Shown here: positions 27,346-36,960 of the stretch, one piece after another
How the letters are laid out: the number at the start of each line of letters is the position of its first letter
Numbering within the stretch: position 1 is the stretch's first letter
Assembly: GCA_016717655.1 (NCBI GenBank)
Contig: JADKFC010000017.1
Location: 1 to 64,000, forward strand
Direction: 5' to 3'
DNA from: Saprospiraceae bacterium
Lineage (GTDB): Bacteria > Bacteroidota > Bacteroidia > Chitinophagales > Saprospiraceae
Length of the DNA: 64,000 nucleotides
Translations under genes and position numbers: made by a program
The notes under the pieces: generated by a model
Database searches by the model: none
The model's input: the letters and a program-made list of their open reading frames with translations, nothing else
Told to the model about the DNA's origin: nothing

Positions 27346-28422
27346 ATGACCAACGATTATTCTCTGATTTCCATATTCAAAGTACTGCTTTCTAAAAAAA
27401 GAACCATTTTGCTATCTGTAGGGATAGTAGGAATTCTTATGGCAGGACTAAGCTTACTGCAACCCAATTATTACAAGGCGGAGACGGTCTTTTATCCGGC
27501 CAACCCCAATCTGGCGGATCCTACCCAACTGGGATACAACAGTTCGCCCACTTACATGTACGGGGGTTCTGATGATCTCGACCGACTTTTTTCTATAGTT
27601 ACATCTGAGCGGATGGTTGAGTACCTGATTGCCAAATTTGACCTTTATAAACATTACAAGCAGGACTCCACATCCAATGAGGGTAAGTTTAAGATGAAAG
27701 AGGCTTTTAAGGCCAATTTTAAAGCCACTAAATCAAAATATGGAGCCCTCGTTTTAGCAGTAGAAGACAAAGACCCTACGATGGCAGCAGCCATAGCCAA
27801 TGAGGCAAGGAACCACACAGAATTGAAAGCCCAACAATTTGTCAAAGATGCACAAGCCAAGTCGCTTGAAAGTTACCGACTCAATGTAAAAGAACAGCTG
27901 GCTACCATGGCCATCCTGGAAGACAGCATACGCAGGCTTAAATCGGGCTACAATTTGATAGAAGCCTCCTATCAGCAGCGGGCTTACTCTGATGAGCTGA
28001 TTCAAGCCCAGGCCAACAAGGCGGAGGCAGGATCGCGTGCACAGTATTTCAGTAAGTATGAATCAAAAAAAGACAGTACCATCAAATACAGGGCTTTTGA
28101 GTCGGGATTTGCCAGTAAGGCGAGTGCCCTTCAGGCAAAAGTCAATGAGTTTAACAGCAAGATTTCTTTGCTAAAATCAGCAGAGCAGGCATATAGCAGA
28201 GCATCGGATCAGGCCTCTATCATCATGGAAAAAGAAAGGCTGCTTTTGGCCTCTTACAATAGTCCATTTACCTCAATTCACCTGGTGGATGAGGCACGCA
28301 TACCGGAAAGAAAGAGCAGGCCCAAACGCTCTATCATTGTACTTTTGTCCATGCTAATTGCATTCGTGGCGTCGGTGACAGGGGTATTGATGATCCATTC
28401 TTACAGGCAACGCATGGCATGA
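27346..28422 (+). CDS. Wzz/GumC-type polysaccharide chain-length determinant protein
   Basis: This 358-residue inner-membrane protein starts at ATG 27346; an upstream in-frame TTG at 27313 adds nothing conserved. The first membrane helix is near residues 20-40 (TILLSVGIVGILMAGL), followed by the Wzz signature QPNYYKAETVFYPANPN. A long coiled-coil periplasmic part covers about residues 140-300. The second helix, near 335-355, is preceded by the proline-rich ARIPERKSRPKRS. Wzz-type proteins set the length of polymer made by Wzy-dependent pathways. There is no cytoplasmic kinase domain. Its stop overlaps the next gene, a Wzy-type polymerase/ligase, by 4 bases. Confidence 0.85.
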   Translation: MTNDYSLISIFKVLLSKKRTILLSVGIVGILMAGLSLLQPNYYKAETVFYPANPNLADPTQLGYNSSPTYMYGGSDDLDRLFSIVTSERMVEYLIAKFDLYKHYKQDSTSNEGKFKMKEAFKANFKATKSKYGALVLAVEDKDPTMAAAIANEARNHTELKAQQFVKDAQAKSLESYRLNVKEQLATMAILEDSIRRLKSGYNLIEASYQQRAYSDELIQAQANKAEAGSRAQYFSKYESKKDSTIKYRAFESGFASKASALQAKVNEFNSKISLLKSAEQAYSRASDQASIIMEKERLLLASYNSPFTSIHLVDEARIPERKSRPKRSIIVLLSMLIAFVASVTGVLMIHSYRQRMA

Positions 28423-29866
28423 GAATAGCCGGTACAAAACCTTATGATTATACTTCAACCATCGCCTTTGTGGCATGGATGGCTTTTGTACTGGTATTTA
28501 TGCTACTGGCATTTTGGATGGACAACATCCTCCCTGCTTTGGTTCCCCTGATCACACCCCTGGTGGTGTGGGTGGTCAATGACTACCGCAACTTGTATTA
28601 TCTCTTTTTTGCCCTGGTTCCCTTTTCTATTGAATACAATTTCACCCCTTCATTAGGGACAGATTTGCCATCAGAACCCATTATGATGTTGTTGTTTGGC
28701 ATTAGCCTGCTCTTGTTTTGTGCCAAGGCTTTTCACAGCAAGCTGTCGAGGTACATCAATCCCATTTCAGGGCTTTTGGTGGTGCATTTGATGTGGATCT
28801 TTATCACTACCCTCAATTCAGAATATTTTGTTTTATCAGGCAAAATATTTTTGGCCAAGCTTTGGTACATCATACCTTTTTATTTTTTAAGCATTCACAT
28901 CCTGAAACAAAAGTCAGACCTGGTGCGGATGTTGAAATTTGGAATTTTTATGCTGGCCATCTCCATTTCAATCGTACTGGTAAGACAGTCAATGAATGGT
29001 TTTGCTTTTGATGAGGTCAACGATGCCGTGATGCCCATCTTTAGAAACCATGTCAACTATGCCTGTATTATAGTTATCTTTTTGCCCTACCTATGGGCTC
29101 TGTTTATCTGGGCATTGTCTTCCAATGAAAGGTGGCTCTACGGCTTATTGATGGTTTTGTATGCAGCAGGAGTATATTTTTCTTATACACGAGCCGCCAT
29201 TCTGTCTATGGTGCTGTCGATCGTAATCTATTATATCATTAAAAAAAGACTCATGGTCCCTGCGTTGGCGGCCACCATGATGATAGCTGCCATTGGGGTT
29301 TCCTTCCTCTTGTACAACAACAATTATTTGAGGTACAATCCAGTATTTGAAAGAACCATTACCCACCAGCGTTTTGACAAGCTGATTACAGCTACCTACA
29401 ACATGGAAGACATCTCTACCATGGAAAGGGTTTACCGATGGGTGGCAGGCATCCAGATGGTAAAAGACAAGCCTATGATGGGATTTGGCCCCGGCACATT
29501 TTATTCTACTTATGAGGCGTATACGGTTACCAGCTTTCAAACCTATGTCAGCGACAACCCGGAAAAATCAACGGTGCACAACTACTTCTTACTCATCTTT
29601 ATTGAACAGGGAATGGTAGGCTTTCTGATTTTTATCTCCTCTGCATTGCGGTGCTGGTACTGGGAGAACGCACCTATCACAAGCTTACCAAAGCAGAAGA
29701 CAGGGTAGCTGTGATGGCAGCCATGTTGAGTTTTTGTATCATCTTGTTGTTGAATACGATCAATGACATGATTGAAACCGATAAGGTTGGCCCCTTCTTT
29801 TTTCTTTCAATGGCCATTATATCCATTTATTATTTCAAAGCCAATCAGACTTTGGGCAAGGAGTAA
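28419..29866 (+). CDS. O-antigen ligase/polymerase family (Wzy_C) membrane protein, one frameshift
   Basis: This is about 482 residues with ten or more membrane helices. Wzy_C marks are YFSYTRAAILS around residue 250 and the later MGFGPGTFYSTY with STVHNYFLLIFIEQG. The first frame closes at 29708, but the true C-terminus lies in another frame from about 29650 on (IAVLVLGERTYHKL to the end at 29866). One base is missing near 29645-29652, after ISSA. It is co-translated with wzz (ATGA). Together they would polymerise or ligate a surface polysaccharide; no glycosyltransferases are adjacent. Its end overlaps the convergent EEP gene by 22 bases. Confidence 0.82.
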
Positions 29867-30897
29867 AGGGCGGCTATGGGAAAATGATCAGAATAATTTT
29901 CCCGTATCACATTAAACTTACTCACCTTTAAAGATGGGTGGGCAAGGATGTAGTCAATACGTAAAAAAGGAATTTTGCCATTAAAAGTACTGCCCAGTCC
30001 ACTGCCTTTTGTTTTATAAGCGTCGACCAGACCTTCCTGCATATGGTGGTAGGTGTACGACATGGGCACGTCATTAAAATCTCCGCAAACCAAAACCGGG
30101 TAAGGACTCAATGAGATGTGTTCTTTTACAATTTTGGCCTGAACACTTCTTGCTTTGTGGTGGTAGCGATAACGTTTTACGATGTTCAGGATTCCATCCC
30201 AGGTCTTGTCCTGGTCAAAACCATCTGTGTTTAGTACTTCATTGGTCACATCGGTGATCCGGTTGCTTTGCAGGTGGATGCTATAAATGCGAAGTGTATC
30301 GGTGTCAATAACCACATCAGCCCAAAGACATGAATTGGTGCGGGTGCCAAATTCGATTTGACCCTTTTTGATCATTTTATGCCTGCTCAAAATCACAGCT
30401 CCTTTGCTGAATTTGTGGATTTGGTAGTGTTTAAAATTTTTTTTGATCAGATCCGAGGCATAAGCCCCTACTTCTTGCATACATATCACATCCTCATCTC
30501 CAAATCGTTTGAGAAAGGCCTCCATTTTAGCCAACTTTTCTGCTTTCCTGTCGGTTTGTCGGTCATACGCTTCGAGGGCATTGCTGATATTAAAACTGAC
30601 CACCGAAATATCGTGAGGGTCCTTGTTGAGCGACTTGCCATGAAAAGCAAAATAGTGACTTAGATTCTGATATCCCACCGCAATGGTAGCCAGTGGTATC
30701 AATGCCATTTTGAGGTCAGTAAACAACCATATGGCCATGAATCCCAATTGCAGGAGTACAAAAATCGGGTACATGAGACCAAAAAAAGAAAAAATCCAAT
30801 GCTCCTGAGGATCAATTTTGGGCGATAGGTAAGACATTGCCATGGCTGCGCATAAGAGCAGATTTAAGACCAGCAATATTTTTACCTTCAGACTCAT
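29845..30897 (-). CDS. Endonuclease/exonuclease/phosphatase (EEP) family protein, membrane-anchored
   Basis: This 350-residue protein has three N-terminal hydrophobic segments (about 1-95), followed by a DNase I-like EEP domain. Catalytic motifs visible are CMQEVG (metal-binding Glu), SIHLQSN, CGDFND and the final YSDHFPI with the catalytic His. The family contains nucleases and phosphodiesterases; the substrate here is not clear. Its start overlaps the end of the rhomboid gene upstream by 4 bases, so it is the last gene of a mutL-rhomboid run. Confidence 0.85.
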   Translation of the reverse strand: MSLKVKILLVLNLLLCAAMAMSYLSPKIDPQEHWIFSFFGLMYPIFVLLQLGFMAIWLFTDLKMALIPLATIAVGYQNLSHYFAFHGKSLNKDPHDISVVSFNISNALEAYDRQTDRKAEKLAKMEAFLKRFGDEDVICMQEVGAYASDLIKKNFKHYQIHKFSKGAVILSRHKMIKKGQIEFGTRTNSCLWADVVIDTDTLRIYSIHLQSNRITDVTNEVLNTDGFDQDKTWDGILNIVKRYRYHHKARSVQAKIVKEHISLSPYPVLVCGDFNDVPMSYTYHHMQEGLVDAYKTKGSGLGSTFNGKIPFLRIDYILAHPSLKVSKFNVIRENYSDHFPIAALYSLPKV

Positions 30898-31799
30898 TTT
30901 TTCTCACTTGCTTTTTTCAGAAAAGCCTTCTCTTCGCTGGTTAGTTTTTCATATCCTTTTTCCTTTATTTTATCCAGGATCTTGTCCAATTGCTCCTGAA
31001 AGGGCAGTTCTTCTTCGGATTGAATTCCTGCAAAGGGACTTCTTCTCGATTGCAGATTTCTATGTTCTACCTTCATCTTGGCACGCTGCTGAACATGTTT
31101 GGCGGGTCGGTTTCTATAGGAAGAAAGATCAAATAGTTTTTCAAAAGGAAGTAAAACATCGGTTCCTTTTTTATATAAAAAGATAAAAAGTAAACCCGCA
31201 AGTGCTCCGCCCAAATGCGCAAAATGACCACCTGTGTTCTGATCAGCCTGTGTGCCCAGGAGGTCGAGAAAGATAAAGGCGGCTACAATGTATTTTATCT
31301 TTACATCACCTATGAGCAAGAGGCGAACAATGTAATCAGGGGCTATGAGTCCTGCTGTCATGGCAATGGCCATAATGGATCCGGAAGCGCCCAAAGCGAA
31401 GGAGGTGGGGGTATTTAAAATAAAATTAACAGCAATCAGATAAATCAAGCCGGAAATCAAGCCCCCAAAAATGTAAAGGGGGAGGATTCTTCTGTCTCCC
31501 AGCAGGTCGCCCGTGATCCTGCCAAAAAGATTGAGCCCCACCATGTTCCACAACAAATGAAAAAGCCCACCGTGTACAAACAAATGGGTGATGAAGGTCC
31601 AGGGCCTCGTCAGAAAATGGTAAGGCTGACCCGAGAGGCACAGGTATTTGTAAATCCAGTCATCAAAGGGGTATAGTTTTGAAAAAGCAAATAGCAGAGC
31701 TGTTATGACAAAAACTCCTACATTGACAATGATGAGCTTGGTCACCATGTTGCCGGTATTGAAATTGAGTTTTATATCATCTACGATGGAGCGAAACAT
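30894..31799 (-). CDS. Rhomboid-family intramembrane serine protease with C-terminal extension
   Basis: This 301-residue protein has six membrane segments in its first 215 residues. The catalytic Ser is in LGASGSIMA and the His in GHFAHLGGA; the HLLWNMVGL segment supplies the oxyanion-type His/Asn. Substrates are membrane proteins cut within helices. A cytoplasmic tail of about 80 charged residues ends in LDKILDKIKEKGYEKLTSEEKAFLKKA, a pattern seen in Bacteroidota rhomboids. It lies downstream of a second rhomboid gene, with a gap of 78 bases. Confidence 0.88.
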   Translation of the reverse strand: MFRSIVDDIKLNFNTGNMVTKLIIVNVGVFVITALLFAFSKLYPFDDWIYKYLCLSGQPYHFLTRPWTFITHLFVHGGLFHLLWNMVGLNLFGRITGDLLGDRRILPLYIFGGLISGLIYLIAVNFILNTPTSFALGASGSIMAIAMTAGLIAPDYIVRLLLIGDVKIKYIVAAFIFLDLLGTQADQNTGGHFAHLGGALAGLLFIFLYKKGTDVLLPFEKLFDLSSYRNRPAKHVQQRAKMKVEHRNLQSRRSPFAGIQSEEELPFQEQLDKILDKIKEKGYEKLTSEEKAFLKKASEKK

Positions 31800-31877
31800 T
31801 CTCTTTTTACTTTATAACGAAGATAGAATAAATTATCAGGGTAGTCATTCTACACTTTGTGACAATTTTAATATTAT

Positions 31878-32465
31878 TTATCGGCGGCCAAAAGTACTCA
31901 TGCCCCAATAGAAGGTTAAAAATCCTCCCATAGCAGCTCCACCCAGGTGGGCAAAGTGAGCGATGCCGGTTGAAAACTGGTTGAGGCCAGAGATGAGGTC
32001 ATAAGCAATAAAAATACCGACCAAAACAATGGCTTTTATTTCAAACGGAATGGGAAAGATCATCATTTTTAAATTGGGGTACATCAGCGCCAGGGATAAC
32101 AATACTCCATAAATGGCACCGGATGCTCCTACTGCAATTCCATTGGCAAAAAACAGGTGAAACAGGCTGCTCAATAAGCCAGAAGAAAGATAGAGAAAAA
32201 GAAATCTTTTGGGACCCAGGGTGTGCTCTACGATGGGACCGATAAAGTACAAACCCATCATATTAAAAAGCAGGTGGCTGAAGCTGCGTGGATCGTGGTT
32301 AAACATGCTGGTTACCACCTGGATGGGCTTGAACATTTCACTTTCATAAGGGTAAAGAGAAAAATAAGGCTGCAATTCTAACTGCGGCAATAAAAAATTG
32401 AGGGTAACGTATACCAGTACATTGATGATCAGCAGGTTTTTTACCACATCCGTAAGCGGAATCAT
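31878..32465 (-). CDS. Rhomboid-family intramembrane serine protease
   Basis: This 195-residue protein is compact and has six membrane segments. The catalytic Ser lies in VGASGAIYG and the His in IAHFAHLGGAAMGG, with SHLLFNMMGLYF in the second helix. Unlike its neighbour it has no cytoplasmic tail. It starts 5 bases after the mutL stop, so it is read from the mutL transcript. The tandem of two divergent rhomboids suggests an old duplication. Confidence 0.9.
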   Translation of the reverse strand: MIPLTDVVKNLLIINVLVYVTLNFLLPQLELQPYFSLYPYESEMFKPIQVVTSMFNHDPRSFSHLLFNMMGLYFIGPIVEHTLGPKRFLFLYLSSGLLSSLFHLFFANGIAVGASGAIYGVLLSLALMYPNLKMMIFPIPFEIKAIVLVGIFIAYDLISGLNQFSTGIAHFAHLGGAAMGGFLTFYWGMSTFGRR

Positions 32466-32470
32466 AGGTG

Positions 32471-34255
32471 CTATTTAAATTGTTTTTTAATGTCATCCAG
32501 ATCGTAATGGACAAAAGTTTTGTGTCCTGACGGGCTGGTGAATGGTGTTTCGCAGGCAAAAAGTTTGTCTACCAGGCCTTTCATTTCTGTGATCGAAAGT
32601 ACTTTTCCCCTCTTCATACAGGCACTTTTGGCCAATGATCGGGCCATGTTGATGTCAGTGCCCAATTGAAATTCCATATTTTCCAAATAATTAACCACGG
32701 TAGCTTTGAGAAGTTCAACCGCATTGGTACCACTTTCGAGTCCTGCAGGCAGGCCATGTACCACAAAGGTGTTTTTGCCAAACTCACCAATTTCAAAGCC
32801 GAGGTCAGTAAGCTTGGGGATGAGTGATAAAACCAGGGTGGCAGTAGCCGCATCAAACTCCACATTCATGGCAAACAACTCTCTTTGCACAGCCCGTTTG
32901 TTTCCTTGCAGCGACCTAAGGTTTTCTTCGTACATGATTCTTTCATGGGCATATTGCTGGTCAACCAGGATGTAGCCATTTTTCATGTGACACAGAATGT
33001 AAGCATTGTGCAACTGGTATGGATCTTTACCTGCAAAGTGCACAAAGCCAGCCTGTTGGGGCTCACCCATGCCGCTTTCGATGGTCATTTGCTGGCTCTC
33101 AACCTGCATTTCAGCAGGTTTTTCCATGCCTTTGTAAATTTCCTGCCAATGTGAAAGATTAACCGTTTCTAATTTAGGGCCACTGTACAGTCTTTCATTT
33201 TCAACCCTGTGGTCAGCTTTGTGGAGAGAATTGGTATCCAATTCAAAATCCAGGGTAGGCGCCACCAAAAATTTTCCCAGGGAGTGTTTTACACATACCC
33301 TGACATAGTTGTAAATCAGCTTTTCTTCGTCAAACTTAATTTCGGTCTTGGTTGGGTGGACATTGATATCAATGGTTGATGGATCGAGTTCTAGAAAAAT
33401 AAAATAACCGGGATATTGGTCTGCCGGCAGCAGCTGTTCGAAACCCATGCGTACGGCATGGTTGAGGTAGTTGCTCTTGATGTATCTTTTGTTGACAAAT
33501 ATATATTGGTCGCCCGGATTTCTTTTGGCGACATCTGCTTTAAGAATGAAGCCTTCAATGCCAATGGTATCTGATGCTTCATGCACGGGAATTAATTTTT
33601 CATTCCAGGCTTTTCCAAAAATAGAAACAATGCGTTGTTTTAGGTTGCCCGCTGGCAGGTGATAGAGTTCATTGCCATTGTGGTACACCTGAAAAAGGAC
33701 GTCCGGATGGGCAAGGGCAACACGGTGAATTTCTTCCAGCAAGTGCCTGAGCTCTACGGGATCGGATTTTAGAAATTTCCGCCGAGCAGGTACGTTGTAG
33801 AATAAATTTTTGATCGCAAAATTGGTACCCCTGGGCGACTGTACAAATTCCTGTTTATTGAGTTTTGATCCATGAATAATGATGTGGGTCCCCAGTTCAG
33901 CATCTGAGGTCCGTGTTGTCATTTCCACGTGGGCAATGGCCGCAATAGATGCAAGTGCCTCTCCTCTGAAACCCTTGGTTCGGATATGAAACAGATCGTC
34001 TGTATTTCTGATTTTTGATGTTGCATGCCTCTCAAAACACATGCGGGCATCGGATTCCGTCATGCCACATCCGTTGTCGATGACCTGAATCAGGGTTTTG
34101 CCAGAATCTTTGAGTACTATTTTAATTTCTGTGGATGCAGCATCGATGGCATTTTCCATGAGTTCTTTGACAACCGAAGCGGGTCGCTGGATGACTTCAC
34201 CTGCAGCAATCTGGTTGGCAATATGATCAGGAAGGAGCCGAATAATGTCAGCCAT
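32471..34255 (-). CDS. mutL: DNA mismatch repair protein MutL
   Basis: This 594-residue protein has a complete GHKL ATPase domain: KELMENAIDAAS, VIDNGCGM, HATSKI and RGEALASI in the first 110 residues, then the transducer domain (PTKTEIKFDEE). A linker follows, then the C-terminal dimerisation domain (LVDQQYAHERIMYEENL, ACMKRGKVLS). The CPN/DQHA-type endonuclease motif appears replaced by DQQYAHERI, which keeps the DQxxAxER core of MutL. It couples MutS recognition to downstream repair. It lies in the middle of a minus-strand run beginning with a small membrane protein gene. Confidence 0.95.
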   Translation of the reverse strand: MADIIRLLPDHIANQIAAGEVIQRPASVVKELMENAIDAASTEIKIVLKDSGKTLIQVIDNGCGMTESDARMCFERHATSKIRNTDDLFHIRTKGFRGEALASIAAIAHVEMTTRTSDAELGTHIIIHGSKLNKQEFVQSPRGTNFAIKNLFYNVPARRKFLKSDPVELRHLLEEIHRVALAHPDVLFQVYHNGNELYHLPAGNLKQRIVSIFGKAWNEKLIPVHEASDTIGIEGFILKADVAKRNPGDQYIFVNKRYIKSNYLNHAVRMGFEQLLPADQYPGYFIFLELDPSTIDINVHPTKTEIKFDEEKLIYNYVRVCVKHSLGKFLVAPTLDFELDTNSLHKADHRVENERLYSGPKLETVNLSHWQEIYKGMEKPAEMQVESQQMTIESGMGEPQQAGFVHFAGKDPYQLHNAYILCHMKNGYILVDQQYAHERIMYEENLRSLQGNKRAVQRELFAMNVEFDAATATLVLSLIPKLTDLGFEIGEFGKNTFVVHGLPAGLESGTNAVELLKATVVNYLENMEFQLGTDINMARSLAKSACMKRGKVLSITEMKGLVDKLFACETPFTSPSGHKTFVHYDLDDIKKQFK

Positions 34256-34271
34256 AGGGGTGGTTTTGGGT

Positions 34272-34589
34272 TTATTTGGTGCCGCTCATGGCTTCTAAAA
34301 ATCCGATAAAGGCATTGGAGCGCAGAAAGAAATAAAAAACGACTAAAAGCAGGGCCAGGATCACAACAACCCTGATATTGGATTGGCGGGCCTGGGTCCG
34401 GTAGCCGGGTCTGGAGCCTGCAGATTTGGAACGAAAGCCGGATTTAATCCGGGATTTCATACCTTCCATTCCGCCGCTCTTGGCAGCACCAAACTTGGCA
34501 TCCAGTTTTTCTTTCTCCGGATCGTAATATAGGGGTGTGTAGTCAAAGCCCATTGGCTTGGGCCGATGACCAAATCCAAACAATGCCAT
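34272..34589 (-). CDS. Small single-pass membrane protein of unknown function
   Basis: This 105-residue protein starts at ATG 34589. It opens with MALFGFGHRPKPMGFDY, followed by a basic linker rich in Gly, Ser and Arg and one membrane helix near the end (VVVILALLLVVFYFFL). Similar short proteins with an F-x-Y-x-P-x-Y-Y-D-P N-terminus are common next to mutL in Bacteroidota, as far as I know without an assigned function. It lies 16 bases upstream of mutL and is probably co-transcribed. Confidence 0.7.
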   Translation of the reverse strand: MALFGFGHRPKPMGFDYTPLYYDPEKEKLDAKFGAAKSGGMEGMKSRIKSGFRSKSAGSRPGYRTQARQSNIRVVVILALLLVVFYFFLRSNAFIGFLEAMSGTK

Positions 34590-34693
34590 GGAATTAATTT
34601 CCCGCAAATTTACAACATTTATAGCCACCGCGCCAATCAATTAGACGGGCGCACCACTATAAAAGACAGACAGAAAAAGGTAAGGACTTATAT

Positions 34694-35687
34694 TTAGCCG
34701 AGTTTGGCCAATTCACCCTTCAAGTGGTCGATGACATTGACTTCCAGGGCATCTACACCCCTCAGTTCTGCGAGATACCAGCTTACCCAGTCGCCCAGAT
34801 GTACAAAGTACATTGACTTTTCGACCAGACTTTGTCCTTTGGAATAGATTTCAATGATTGAGTCACAGTATTTGGAGATCACCTCTTTGTTGATGTCCAT
34901 TCTTACCGCATTTCTTCTGAAATCGTCTTTGTTGCGGAAGTAAATCACGGCAATGTTATCATAAACGTCTTTCCATCCCACCAGTTCGTTGTGGTTCATT
35001 TCAGGAATTACGTGGTGCCAGGCCAGAAACTTTGAATTTTCATTGATCTGTTGTCTGAACCTCACAGCTACCGCTTCCATCCTGTCGGAAGTATAAATTA
35101 CCGGTATTTTTCCTTTGATCAGGGCAGCAATTTTTTCAGCCTTGTTTTTGATTTCGTCCTGATCGTACTTGATCAGATCAATGGAAGATTTGATTTGATC
35201 GATGGTTGTGCGTCCGATGATGTTGAGCTTATACAGCACATACAGTTGTTGAACCAGCGAATATCCCAGACAAGCACGTGGAGATGGCCAGTCGCCCGGC
35301 ATCTGTATGTAATCATAAGCCCTTTCTTTGGCCAAAGCAATCAGCTTACCACCACCAGAGATACAAACTATTTTTGCTCCTGGAGTCAGCCACCTGGGCC
35401 AGCGCAGAGAGGGTTTCTTCAGTATTGCCTGAGTAAGAAGAGGCTATGTACAAGGTGTTTTTATCAACGAAGGCCGGACTGTCGTATCCCTTGCCTATGA
35501 TATAGGGGAGCTTACATTCTCCTACGATAAATTCAGCTACAAAGTTGGCGCCGATGCCTGAGCCGCCCATACCTGCTACATACACTTTATTGATTTCCTG
35601 AGTATGCGCTTTGATAGTGGCATTTTCTCCAATTTCCAGTGCTTCTGTCAGCTGGGCGGGGAAACGTTCGATCAATTGATCCATCAT
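34694..35687 (-). CDS. Bifunctional phosphoglucose/phosphomannose isomerase (SIS domain), one frameshift
   Basis: About 330 residues across two frames. The N-terminal part has the SIS-domain signature VAGMGGSGIGANF and SSYSGNTEETL, and the C-terminal part has QMPGDWPSPRACLGYS and the catalytic-site region PEMNHNELVGW. Members interconvert glucose-6-P or mannose-6-P and fructose-6-P. The frames join near 35385-35395, where one base is in excess; the restored junction reads GAKIVCISGGGKLIALA. The homologous family length is about 330, so the merged gene is full length. Confidence 0.85.
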
Positions 35688-35873
35688 GATAAAGAAAAGT
35701 TTTGAAACATATAATATGCAAAAGTACTCATTACAACTGACAAGTCGACCAAATTTTATTCTGAATTGTTTAAATTATGCTGTAATAACTGTTAATAAAT
35801 GTTGAATATTTGTGATTTTCATATAAGATATTTTATTTTTTAGCCAAAGCAAAGAAAATACTAATTTTGTTGC

Positions 35874-36833
35874 ATGATAGGCAATGATGTTTGGCAGGCT
35901 GCTGCTTTCCTTAGACAGGGAAAATTGGTGGCCATACCCACAGAAACGGTTTATGGCCTGGCAGGAAATGCACTCGACGGCGGTGCGGTGGCCTCTATTT
36001 TTGAAACCAAGGGCAGGCCAAGCTTCAACCCATTGATTGTCCATGTGGCAGCCATTGATGAAATCTCTAAATATGTCAAAGAATTGGATGACCGGCTTTG
36101 GCACCTGGCACAAAAATTTATGCCGGGTCCTATGACCCTGCTCTTGCCTAAAAAAGACATCATTCCTGACATCGTTACGGCGGGTAGCGACAGGGTAGCC
36201 ATCAGGGTACCCGACCACCCCCTGACCCATGAATTGTTGAGCCAGCTCGAATTTCCTCTGGCAGCACCCAGCGCCAACCCATTTGGATACATTAGCCCTA
36301 CCACCGCCTTTCACGTAGCACAACAACTGGGAGAAAAAATAGCCTACATCCTGGATGGAGGGCCCTGCAAGGTGGGTCTGGAAAGCACCATTGCGGGCAT
36401 TGAAAACGATAAGCTGATCATATACCGCAAAGGAGGGCTGGCCATTGAAGACATCGAACACGAAGCCGGAGAGGTAACCGTTAGGGAACATTCTTCCTCC
36501 TCGCCAGAGGCCCCGGGTATGTTGTCTGCCCACTACGCTCCCGGCAAACCACTGGTGATGGGCAAGTTGGATGAGCTGGTAACTTTAAACAAGGGTAAGA
36601 AGATAGCGATCATCAGTTTCAGGGAAACAGAAGGGATGGAGGCCGATTTTATAAAAGTACTGTCACCGGGTGGGGATTTGAAAGAGGCGGCACAAAAGCT
36701 CTTTAGGGTATTGAGAGAATGTGACGAACTACCGGTGGATATAATTCTGGCAGAATGGTTGCCGGAGCAGGGTCTGGGGCGGGCAATGAACGACAGATTG
36801 CGACGGGCAGCGGTGGGAAGTGCCAACGTATAG
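35874..36833 (+). CDS. L-threonylcarbamoyladenylate synthase, Sua5 type
   Basis: This 319-residue protein has an N-terminal YrdC/TsaC domain with VAIPTETVYGLAGNA, KGRPSFNPLIVHV and PSANPFGYISPTTA. The C-terminal Sua5 domain covers about residues 220-319. It makes threonylcarbamoyl-AMP from Thr, bicarbonate and ATP for the t6A37 modification of ANN-decoding tRNAs. A TAATTTTG at 35862-35869 ends only 4 bases before the ATG, so if it is a -7 box the mRNA would be leaderless. It is monocistronic. Confidence 0.92.
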   Translation: MIGNDVWQAAAFLRQGKLVAIPTETVYGLAGNALDGGAVASIFETKGRPSFNPLIVHVAAIDEISKYVKELDDRLWHLAQKFMPGPMTLLLPKKDIIPDIVTAGSDRVAIRVPDHPLTHELLSQLEFPLAAPSANPFGYISPTTAFHVAQQLGEKIAYILDGGPCKVGLESTIAGIENDKLIIYRKGGLAIEDIEHEAGEVTVREHSSSSPEAPGMLSAHYAPGKPLVMGKLDELVTLNKGKKIAIISFRETEGMEADFIKVLSPGGDLKEAAQKLFRVLRECDELPVDIILAEWLPEQGLGRAMNDRLRRAAVGSANV

Positions 36834-36895
36834 AAAAATAACTAATATATAAGCCCCCCTTTTTGTTAATGTTTTCTTATCCATCACACTTTTTT

Positions 36896-36918
36896 GTACA
36901 AAGCTGTTAACTTTGTAC
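36896..36918 (+). promoter_or_regulatory. Inverted repeat overlapping a -7 box upstream of a thioredoxin gene
   Basis: GTACAAAG (36896-36903) and CTTTGTAC (36911-36918) are perfect 8-bp arms with a 7-base spacer. The right arm overlaps TAACTTTG (36908-36915), a TAnnTTTG -7 element, 43 bases before the start of the exported thioredoxin gene. This geometry suits a repressor site. Confidence 0.45.
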
Positions 36919-36960
36919 TTTTATGGCGTCTTATAAAAATCATCATTTATAATCATTGAA

